NCBI RefSeq assembly: GCF_035582795.1
Contig: NC_134366.1
Coordinates: forward strand, 148,971,519-149,035,518
Origin: Mycteria americana
Lineage: Eukaryota; Chordata; Aves; Ciconiiformes; Ciconiidae
Reading direction: 5' to 3'
Length of the DNA: 64,000 nucleotides
Shown: positions 49,601-61,600 of the stretch, piece after piece
Position numbering within the stretch: the first letter of the stretch is position 1
Layout of the letters: every line of letters starts with the position of its first letter
Made by a program: the position numbers and the translations under genes
The notes under the pieces: generated by a model
Seen by the model: the letters and a program-made list of their open reading frames with translations, nothing else
The model's database searches: none
What the model was told of the DNA's origin: nothing

Positions 49601-52600
49601 ACATAGTTTTAGTGACCTTTGCCTGCTGAAATGACTAATTGCAGGCACCCGCCCCCACGGAAATAGATACCTTTATAGCTTTAAACAGAAGACATGGATG
49701 ATTGCAAAGTTTTTTCAAAGCTCCTATACATATTAGGTGAGGACTGTTTTCTAGCCTGCCTTGTAGACAGGACCTAATAACTCGAGAACTAAGCAGTTTT
49801 CGATACAATTCAAGTTGCAGTGCTGTTGGTCGGCAGAAGATTATGCTCTCCTTTTTGGGGGGCAGAAATTTGTTTATAACCTCCTGTGTTCTCCTAAGAA
49901 TAAAGAGTCCAGTGAGGCGTGTGAGTTCTGCTGCTCTTTTTTCTCCTAATTCCTTTTCCTCCTAAAAGAGCAAAGCACAAAATTAATGGTAATCTTGCAT
50001 TTCATCACAATAATTTTCTGTATGATTTTAGTTAGGTAGTTAAAGAATATTTTAAATGTATGACACCACTTTCTGACATGGGACTGTAATGATCAATTCT
50101 TCTCCAATTAGTACCACTGCATTAGCTTAGTTCTAGGTCTGGTTTCTAAAGTCTTATACAAAGGAAGATAATGTCCCAGAAGATACCCAAGGCTCAAATT
50201 ATATTCTAGAATTTCTTGATTGATGCAATAAAATCATGCAGATTTTGCAGTACTATGGAGAAACTAAGAATGTATAAAGCATTGTCATATGGTAATTTGC
50301 ATTGCATTTTTGGGAGTGCAAGGTTTTGGAAAAACAATTTTTGCCTGATAATTAATAGGCAGCTGAAATGCCGTGATCTCAACATGCCTGTATTCTTCCA
50401 GCCCCCTTTGGAGAACAACTGATTTTGTTTCAAATAGTAAGGTGAAAAGCTTTTGCTACTATTAGTCCTGAACTTTATTTTATTCCATAGAAAGCAAATT
50501 TCACAGTGCTGTCTATGAACTTTCTTCTATAACTGCATTTTTTTAAATAATGTACCTTTGTTGCTGAAGGTTCTCTAGACCTGACAATTGGTTCCTCATA
50601 TATCTTTCTATATGTGGATAAAGAACCAAGTATTCCTGGATTCACAAACTCTATTAATGCATAAAATTCTTGCAAGTCATTTTGGATTGGAGTACCTGGA
50701 AAGAGAAAAAAATAATCCTGCATTTGGTAACTTTTTCTTGAAAATGATAGAATTACAATTGTTGAAGGCAGGGTTTAATGTTGAGAATGCATCCTGAAAA
50801 TAGATGTTTTATTTCAATGTAAATTACTCAGAGTACTGAATTAATCTAGAACTTCATCATGATTAATAAACTACTGTCCCCCTAACCAAACAGACTGCAC
50901 ATCTATTAGTTTTGACAAAGTAATTTAAAAACTCAAGTTCTAAATCAATTTTATTAAATAGCTACAAAGGAAAACAGTGAGTGTATGTAAACAGAGTCCT
51001 GATTCCCTTACAGAAGTTTCCAGGCTCCTTGCCCGTCCCTGCAGTTAGACAAATTTTGCATTTATTAAAAAAAAAAAAAGGAAATAATCTGCTTTTACAA
51101 GACTTCAGATTTGTGCATTTAATACCCATTGCCAAAATTTATACTGTGCTCCTGCCATACTTAGAACAGCTTTTTCCTCTACCCCAACCTAATACTATTA
51201 GCATAGCTAAATATCAAAAGTAGCTGTAGATACTAACCAGTAAGGATAATTCTCCTCTCACAAGACAGACTAGTGAGGGCTGTAGTTGTCTTAATAGAGC
51301 TATTTTTCAGGCGATGTCCTTCATCACAGATTAGGAGGTTAAATTCTATAGCCTGAATTTGATCCAAAGATCGCAGCAGCATCTCGTAACTGATTATCAA
51401 AACTGAATAAAGTGGAGAGCCGATGAATTCTTCTACTTTGTGGTCCTGCAGGTATAAAGGAAAATACATCATACAGCTATTTCTTTTGAGATCACTCATC
51501 ATACTCCTTAAACATCCAGCGTCTACAGAAATTTTTCTAGCATGACACAAGACATTTTCTGTCTCCTCCATGAGTTTGGATTATTGATTCTTTCCTAATT
51601 TGCAAAGGAAATATGGGATCTGATACAGCAATTTAGAGTTTTACCACCTCATTAAAAGAAAATTTATTATTCTTTTAGGCCTTCAAATCCTCTGAGACAC
51701 ATTACCGTGAAGGTGAAAAGCACAGGCTTCCTTGTAACAGCTTCCCAGTCCTGGCATTTAGGTAAGTTTCAAATGAATAATTAAAGCCAAGATAACAAAG
51801 AGGCATAAGTAGCTGCCTGTACATTCACTTTGGGATCTCAAGCTGCAGGATGCAGTAATGTGGTCCAGTAGGAAGTTACCACATTCCACCAACCTAAAAC
51901 TCCTCTTGTAGTTTTGAATTGAATATGGTATTAACTTTGTTAGAAGCCCTTAACATTGATGGGTTGGCCAACAGGTAAGGGCAGCCTGGGACTCAGAAAA
52001 TAGAGCCTAAAACTAGCCCCCAAAAACATGCCTGTCTACTGGTAAATAAATGCAATTGATTTCTAAACCCTGTATTAGTGGTCAGAAAATGGCCGTGAGC
52101 CCCTTCATCCTTATATACCCTTCAAACACTTTTCCTTCAAATAGACATCAAGAATTTTGTTGAACTCCTAAATAAAATAACCAGAACTAAGTCTGCTTGT
52201 TTATTACCAAATGTGACGATAAGGAAAACCAATAAGAGCTGCCTATATGATAGCACTTGAGTCTGAAATGAATAGGACTTGCGCACTTCCAGACCTTAGG
52301 GACAAAAACCAGCTTTAAAGAGACACACTTAAACTAAATTAAAAAGTCACTGTAATGCGATGTGGACCTGTCCTGGTTTCGGCTGGGATAGAGTTAATTT
52401 TCTTCCTAGTAGCTGGTATAGTGCTGTGTTTTGGATTTAGGATGAGAATAATGGTGATAACACACTGATGGTTTAGTTGTTGCTAAGTAATGTTTACACC
52501 AGCCAAGGACTTTTCAGCTTCCCATGCTCTGCCGTGCGCACAAGAAGCTGGGAGGGGACACAGCCAGGACAGTTGATCCAAACTGACCAAAGGGCTATTC

Positions 52601-55600
52601 CATACCATATGGCGTCATGCTCAGTATAGAAACTGGGAAGAGTTGGCTGGGAGGTAGCGGTCGCTGCTCGGGGACTGGCTGGGCATCGGTCAGCGGGTGG
52701 TGAGCAGTTGTATCACTTGTTTTTTCTTGGGTTTTGTTCCTCTCTCGCTCTCTTGTTGCTTTCCTTCTCATTACAATTTTGTTGTTGTTGTTGTTCCAAT
52801 TATTAAACTGTTCTTATCTCAACCCATGAGTTTTCTTGTTTTGCTCTTTCGGTTCTCTCCCCCATCCCACTGGGGGGAAGGGTGAGCGAGCGGCTGTGTG
52901 GTGCTTAATTGCCAACTGGGACTAAACCACAACAGTCCTTTTTTGGTGCCCAATGTGGGGCATGAAGGGTTTGAGATAATAACAGATTAACCAGAGCATA
53001 TTAAGGAATTTAGATCTGTTAATAGTTGCAGGCCACGATATTGATTCATCTGTTCTCGATATTGGTTTACCTGATCTGCACCATGCTCATCTTTTTGCTG
53101 TACATGTTAAAGATGGGTGCTGGTTTTTGCAGTTTGCTGTGCTCTGCAGTGATTAGTGATGTTTTGCCTGGGAGATTTGTTATTAAAACAGTGACCTTGA
53201 GTTTAATTTCATATTTACATTTTGTACTGAAGCCATTACTGTACGTCAGGTACCACCTCATGGAGACAATTAGCAATTATACTTCTTCCTCTGAGAGGTT
53301 TCTTATGGAGGAAATACAGAATGGCACCTTCACTACTTTCTTCTACAATGTTTCTTCCTTCGTTACAATAACTTTTCAGTACCTTGAACATCCTTGGGTA
53401 GTTAAGATACATCTATTCGTATTGCTTGGGAATATTGTTTCAGTTTTGTCTAAGATTAGTAAACAATTTAAGAATATCACACAGAGATCTGCCCCAAGGC
53501 CAGATAGTTATGAGTGGCAGGGTGTGTGGGATAGCACCGGCAAATGCCTAGGACGGTGGGCACCTCCAGGGTTTTGGAACTTCACCCCTGAACAAGTGCA
53601 GAATCCTGAAAAATTAGTAGAATATTTGGAAAAGGTATGTTGTCACCCTGGCAATTCTAGGGAGATACAAATCACTGCAATGTTCTGGGGCCTGGCCCAT
53701 GCCTACCGAACCCTGTTCAACACTATTCAGAACTCTCAAGGGGAAGAGAAGGTCTCTGGGTCTGGTGACAAAACAACAGACACCACGGCTACTCCAGCCC
53801 AAGTTGAGATAAGAATGAGCTTCTTCCAAAAAAGTTTCCTAGAAATAGTTACACTTCTGTACAGACCTGTGAATGTGCTAGGATTGCTTACTTGTCTTGC
53901 AATTATGCATAAAAATGGAAAAATCTACTGTGGGCACATCCCTTACTTTCCACTTAGCTCCAGACACTAATTCCCTGCACGCTCCTTCGTATTTCCTAAC
54001 GGTGTTCACTAACTAAGCAGGATATGGGTGCAGCTGACAAGCTGAAGGACCTCGTTAACTGTGAAAGCAAATCAAGCTAGAGCCTCAGAAGGTATTTTTA
54101 TTTCCAAACAAGATCAGTTACCAAACACAGACAACTAAGTCCGGAGCCAGATGGTGTAATACACTGTAAAAGCAGCACCACTTAATTATCATAACCTTTA
54201 GAGCCTCCTAGCAGGTGATTCAGATGAATGTATGGGCTGAATCTGGCACATTAATCTCACAAAGTACCTTGTGGTAGATCAGTCCCCACATGCTGCTCCC
54301 AAAGAGGCCCAGCACACATAAGAGGAAGCAAGGAGTAGTGAGGAGCAGGTAACAAGGGCATGCACCGATTTCCCCAGGTGTTTGGACTGCACCCCAGCAT
54401 TCCTGTTGTTTCCAGGACTGTAGTTAACTGCCCGTCTTCTGGCCAGTATTTTTACTGCCATTTTCAAAATAGGAGGAGAAAATTTCCCAACACAGGAACA
54501 GAGACACAGAGGAGCCCTACAGGCAACACCCAATGTTGTCCTTGCCCAGTATTCAGGCTCCACATTGCAGCCCTGAAGACAGAGGCAATGCCTCTCTGAC
54601 CTTCTCTTGGGATGGGCAAGCATCAGAAGATGGCCAGGGTTCAGAAATCATTTTGTTTTCCTATACTTTTGGGCTGTGAGCTGAGACTATGGGAAAAGTG
54701 CTGAGGCACTGGGGAACTGCCTCCAACATCCCTCCCCTGTTAAATCATCAACTCTTCTGGACTGTTTGAACCCCCTAAAAAAAAGCAGGAGAGTGCTGGC
54801 ATATTATAAGCCTCCTGCAGCCAAATATAATATATTCCCTGCTGTATATAACAACAGCAGTGGACGATGGACTAAAAATTAAAATAAATTTACAAGCTAA
54901 TTTCAAGTAATTAATTTATCCTCTTAACTGGCTCCAAGATATGTATGTATTATAGCCTCCATTTTCACAGTTACCCACAGTGACTTGACAGGTTTAAGCG
55001 AGTTGCCCAGAGCCACATATGGAGCAATTGTCAATCAGTATTAGAGCTCCATAATGTCCCAGACTTACTCTTTGAACAGACCTTTCTTTGCACTAGTCCA
55101 AATCCAATGTAGCCGGTGAAGTGTAGATTAAAAAATGCGGAATCATGCAGCAATGTAAACCTTGAATTAATTAATTGTCCAGATATTTTGACTTAAAAAC
55201 CAAACCAAAACAACCCCAGTAGAAGTGATACTCTGCAAACAGATTATTCTCTCAAACACGTCTCAAATGCTGATAACATGGATTAACAAGACCTAAATGC
55301 AACCTTTGTGGCGATGCCTTCATTTTAAAAGCAATGTCCTCTACACGACATTTGCATTTTAACAGAAGCAAACTGTAATCATATTTTAAAAGCAGATAAT
55401 GTCCTGGTTTTTTGAAGAGTCTGTTACTGAAGGGTTAGGATCAGTTCCTGGTATTTCAGTGTGAAAGTGACGAAAACATGCCTAACATATTTTAAAAAGT
55501 CTGCCAGTTCTTTGAATGTATTCCTTATAGGCAAGAATAGCAAAAACCTTTGAGACAAGCTCTTCCTTTTAAGTTATACTGGAGAAATAACAGTATGGTA

Positions 55601-58600
55601 ATTGCTGTTTTTCCAGAGAAGACAGACAGTAAATTATTTTGAAATACCTCATTATACCCCAAGGCAAGTCATATTGTGTCTTCCTTTTGCATGACAATGT
55701 ATTCCTTACTATTTGGGAACACAATCTTAAAAGCTGCTGAGTGTCCTCAATCCAAATGGCTCCAACAAGATGAGTAAGAATATTAAAGTTATTTAAATTA
55801 AAAGAAAATGAAAGCGACTGTCATTTTGGGTCATAGTAACTGTCAGCAAATTCAGGTTTTCTCCTCCCAACATTATTCATAAAAACTGCAAGAAAACGTT
55901 CAATTATTTCTAACTACCTTTTCAGGTAAAAATGTTGCCATATTATATTTTGCCTTGTATCCACTTCTTTTAGAAACTTCCATATTTCTCATCCAAATGT
56001 ATATTACATTACAGTTCCTGACAAGTCAGCTTGCTTCATTTCCACATCTTGAAACGAGTTACTAAGAAAAGCAAATGATGCAAAGATTACCTATTACATC
56101 TGGTTTGTCCTCAGTGGAAGATGAGTAGGTTCAGTAATTTCAAGGGTTTGACAATAATGAGCGGAATTCAAAGAAATAATTATTGTTACAAAATTTTATA
56201 TGCTCTACAAAAGAGTTTAAAAACAGTTTGAAAACTTCCATCTGATCTGAAATATTCACTCTTCCATATAGACAATAAGGATAGTGAAAGAAACTAAAAG
56301 CAAATCTGGTTGATGTAAGAATCGGGACATCTTTAGAATGAAGTACTATTTGTTTCTTCAATCTACTTGTATGGAACTACTAGATTAAAAAATAACCTTG
56401 GAAAATAAATATCTTCGTTGCAAGCACCAATGCAGACACTACAAGTTCTCCACTTCCTCCCACTGGCACAATACAAACATATAGGATCAAGGAAAAAGTA
56501 GGGGTACAGCAGATTGCTGAATATACATATAGAAACCACAGTTTGCTAAACAACTTCTCTTTCCTTTCTGCTATGAATGTCCACTCCATATGGCCATGAG
56601 GACCAGAAGTCTTAGGAAAAGAAATACTGGATGGTAAATTATAAAAAACAGAGCTTGAATCTGAAAGCTTCAGAAGTGTTAACAAACGCATGAGCAAGTC
56701 TCCTGTTCACAGCTTCATGAATGCCAGTCCTGAGGGAGGACCCAGCTCTCTGACTGAGATATTGAGCCATGCTTAATGGGAAAATTTACATGGCAAGAAA
56801 GCCTTACTGGATAACCAGAGCAAGATGTGGCTCTCCTCCAGAGAAAGCTCTCAGTGATGCTACAGCCTCACTCCTTGAACTCCCTTGTCTTTTACTTGGC
56901 CAGGTGCTTTCCTGCCTGATGTGGTCAATAAAGGTCGCTGAAGCACAGAGTCTGTGCTAGAAATTTTAGTCTTTGCACTGAAGGATGGAGAAAGTTTTGT
57001 GTTTCAAAAACAAAGGCAAGACCCTAAAGGTATACCAAGGAGATTAAAAGATGAAATACTACGTCAGCACATGGGATTCATCCATGCACTACAGGAACTT
57101 GGGAGTGTCAGCGGGACAGCGGGAACAGCTCCACTACAGGAGGGACAGGGATCAGCATCATCAGCTTCTTTATTAAGATTTGTACTTGTCTGCATTCTTC
57201 TAGAGACGAGAGATATTCACATTATCTGACACTGACACTCTAGGCTTGGTAACTCATGAGACTTTAAATCATCCCTACAGAAACCTAATTCTTGACAGTG
57301 ACAGTAAAGGGAATAACCTTCTGAAGCAACCTGAAACAGACAGCCGAAACAAAGGGGAAAAAGTTTTCAGTACAGAAAAAAAGCAACTACCACAGCAACA
57401 GAGTACAAGTCAGTCAAGGTAGATGTTCTGGTACCTAAACAGGGAAGGCGTGCATTTTGATAAACAGAAAGCTCTTTAAACTGAAGAGGCACAAGGAGGA
57501 GCATGTCACCTTTTACATCTTCAAATGTGAAGCCTGAGGAAAGATAAGACAGACATATGCTACACAGGCAGGTGAGCTTGAGTTATGACCTGGTTACTGA
57601 CAGCTAAATGCCCATATGGACAATTACCTGAAAGAGAAATAGAGCATTACAAATAAATATTAATAGAGAATTACTAGTTTTGGTCTCTGGTTAAAAAAAA
57701 AAAGAGGGGAAAAAAAAAATCACAAGTCCTATATCCTGAGCCAAATATGACCTAATCCCCTTTTGGAAATAAATCTTACCTGATCAACTGTAAAGACTTT
57801 GATCCTTTCACTTCCCAACCATTTCTGAAATTCTTTTTTCCAGTTTTTTACCAGACTCCCAGGGGTGACAATTAGTGCTCGCTTTAGTAAAGGTTTGCAT
57901 CCATAGACCCCTTGACGCAGAAGAGTCCAGACAAGTGCAATGCATTGCAATGTTTTTCCTAGGCCCATTTCATCAGCAAGAATAGCTCCAAATCTGCCAC
58001 TGACTCTGTAAGATATAATTAGGCGGTGGTAACATTTTAAAAGACATATCTATAATTATTTACAACTGGTTTAGGGAATTGCTTCTTGTGGTTGTTTTCT
58101 GAAGTATAAAGAACCTATTTATACTTACTATGCTCTACTGTAAGGTTTTCATTCAGTTATACCAGAAGACCTTAGAGTGAAATTCCTTGTTTTCTCAATT
58201 AATGCATTAGTCCTCGAAAACCTAATAGTTTAAATCTGCCTTTAGAATTAGAATTATTATCTAATATTTTTTAAATTTGTATATACCTTAAGGAATCTAT
58301 GACTTGATAAAGCACTTTTGAAAATACTACTGTATTTCTTTCAACAGGTTAGTATAACAGCTTCTTTACTCTAAATGCCTGAATTATAAATTATATGAAT
58401 AATTATGAATTATATGAATTATAAATGCCAGAAAGCAGTGTTCTTTAGCATGGGTTACATTGTATCCGTGTTTACAAGACTTGGTATTTCCAGTAGAACT
58501 GACAGGCCGTTTGGTGCACGAGCTTCTCATCCCATCTGGCAAAGTCACAGCAAGCATGATGCTACATACTGGTCAGAAAAAACTTGTGCAACCTTTACTG

Positions 58601-61600
58601 AGGGAAAATGACTCATATTAATTAATTGAACAATTGCTCAAATCTTCCCTTCAAATTGTCTAATTTCAAACATGGGCATGAAAATATTACAGGTATTGAA
58701 AGCCAAAAGGACAATTATCGTCTTACCTCATTCCCATTACACATTCATATAGAAATATAATTCCTTCTTTCTGATGCGGTCGGAGATTATTTGCAATGTA
58801 AGGATCCACAACTACATCCACCACAGGTAAACCAGCCTTATTGAACGTCCACTGATGACTTGCATTTGGTCTTGGCATAACTAGTGAATCTTGAAGTTCA
58901 AAACATATGCAAGTATTGCACAAAAACATTATTTGTAGTCTGTTAGCAAAGGGTATTATTTCTCTAACTCAGCTACAGAATAAAGTCAATGATCTAATGA
59001 CTGCTAAAAATACTGTTTAATATATTGACCATTCTCAGACAGAAAATGGATTTACCAACAGAGCATCTAGATAGCCTTCTAAATAAAAAATCCTTTTACA
59101 GAGGTTTCCTAAATAGTTTGCACTTTTGTCAAAAGTAAAGGTGACAAACTGAGAAATCTGAGTATTTTTTTAATCATGAGGTGCAACTGCCTACCTAATA
59201 AATGCTGCAAGATGACTTTAAATGCATAGAGTTAAATCAGAAGAAGTTCTAAAAGGCTTCTTAAAGGAAATTTAAGAAAAAGAACATAAACAATGACCCA
59301 CATAAAGTCTAGACACTACATTTCAAGGGGATATTCTTGTAGCTGCCCAGAAAGACTTCTCTGCCTGAGAAACAGAGATAAAAAGACAATGATTTGTTAA
59401 CAAAAAAAATAGGGAAGGACTGAGAATGAGCTGACAAAGGCTGGCACAGTGCATGAATAAAAGATGTTGACAGGTTTGAAGACATACAGAAGCAAAGAGA
59501 GCATGAATTATTGGGATATATACTTTGGCTACATCTAAATAACAGTTTTGCTTGCCATAATTTGTTTACAAATTCTAACGTCATAATTTTGCTAGACGAT
59601 GTCCATACTGGGTTGCTTATATTGATGCTACATATCCTCACTGAAAAGTTGTATTGTCAGAGGACAGAATGAGAAAGCAATTTATAGCTGCCGGTATTGT
59701 TATCTCACTAGAGTAGATCTATACTGATAATTTATTCATGGGAATAGGTTGGTTGACGGCTTGTATCATTCAGGGAGATTTTGTTTCCTACTGACAAAGG
59801 GCTGAATTCTGATGGATGACATCAAATTGCATGCCTGTATATATAAGAGCCAGTGGTGACAAAAGGTAACTTTTCTGACAAAATTTTGCAGCCTCAGAGA
59901 TGGGGAAGAAACAAGGCTTAGATGAGCAATGGACTAAAAGCTTAGAAATCATACGTAGAAGACATGGCTTTACATCTTTGTCACTGTGCTCTGTTCTGCT
60001 AAGCACAAGGATAAATGGCTTTCCATTTTGAAGAAGCTGCATTTTAATCAGCTATTGGCATAGACCTCAACATGAAAACCTCTGAATGCTCCAGTCCCAA
60101 GGTCCTGGTCTAGGAAAGTATCTCCATTATTTCAAAAAGAGCTTATGCAACAAGGCATTAAATAAACTATGTGATTCTCCTGTGTAAGCAACACTAATGA
60201 CTGGGAGTCCAACTTACTGATGTGTTGAGGGCTCTCCATATCAGCCAGTTTAGGGAAATCTCATAGGCAGTACTCAAATTCACCAGAAGAAAAGTCACAG
60301 GAGACAAAGAAATAGAATAAACCATACCTTTTGACAGACTAGTGCAAAAACAACAAAGAAGTTAATTTGGGTGTTGAATATTTCAGGTCTTTGCCAGCTT
60401 TTAGGTTAGAAAGCTAATGTAGTATCATCTTGCAACCACAGGAAGGAACCTTCTTAGATACAACATAATCAAGTTGAATTCAGATGAGAAGCTGGTGTTA
60501 ATAAGGCTGCTCTTACAAAAGGGCCAATGATATCACTAATTACCACTTGATTGGGATTTCATTGTTTATTTACATAGCAGCCAGGTAGCAGCTTTGAAAA
60601 GTCCCATAGTATCAGGATATGAGGTAAGAAGTAGGATGGAGGTATAACTATAGTAAGAATGTAGAACAAACGTGGTTTTTTTTAATATGCATTGCTCTGC
60701 TTAGTAACATTTTTTTAAATTCATTTTTATATTCCACCTGAAAAATAAAGCCATCAGCAGAATATAGCGCCTAACTGGTTTGTTACTGACAGACAAAAGA
60801 GTACTTCTTGTTTAGATAAGCAACAAAACACTCTAACTTGTTTCTACAGCCATCTGTAACAACTATGAGAAACTTATCACAGAATTGTTTAGGTTGGAAA
60901 AGACCTTTAAGATCATCAAGTCCAACCATTAACCTAGCACTGCCAAGTCCACCACTAAACCATGTCCTGAAGTGCCACATCTACACGTCTTTTAAATACC
61001 TCCAGGGACGGTGACTTCACCACTTCCCTGGGCAGCCGGTTCCAATTCTTGACAACCCTTTCAGTGAAGACATTTTTCCTAATATCCCATCTAAACCTCC
61101 CCTGGCACAACTTGAGGCCATTTCCTCTTGTCCTATCACTTGCTACTTGGGACAAGAGACCAACACCCACCTCACTACAACCTCCTTTCAGATAGCTCTT
61201 GGTAGCTATTCAGATAGCTATTCAGATAGCTCTTGCTCTCTACGAGCAATAAGGTCTCCCCTCAGCTTCCTTTTCTCCAGGCTAAACAACCCCAGTTCCC
61301 TCAGCCACTCCCCATAAGACTTGTTCTCCAGACCCTTCACCAGCTTCACTGCCCTTCTTTGGACATGCTCCAGCACCTCAGTGTCTTTCTTGTAGCGGAG
61401 GGCCCAAAACTGAACACAGTATTTGAGGTGCGGCCTCACCAGTGATGAGTACAGGGGGACGATCACTTCCCTACTCCTGCTGGCCACACTATTTCTGATA
61501 CATGCCAGGATGCCATTGGCCTTCTTGGCCATCTGGGCACACTGCTGGCTCATATTCAGCCAGCTATCGACTGGCCCCTACCCCGTTCACCCCCAGGTCC

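Larger units (their letters stand above)
48279..51237 (-). other. RAD54B introns between exons d and g
   Basis: Intron spans 48279-49670, 49962-50555 and 50696-51237. All are GT-AG and AT-rich, with nothing else recognised. Confidence 0.85.
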
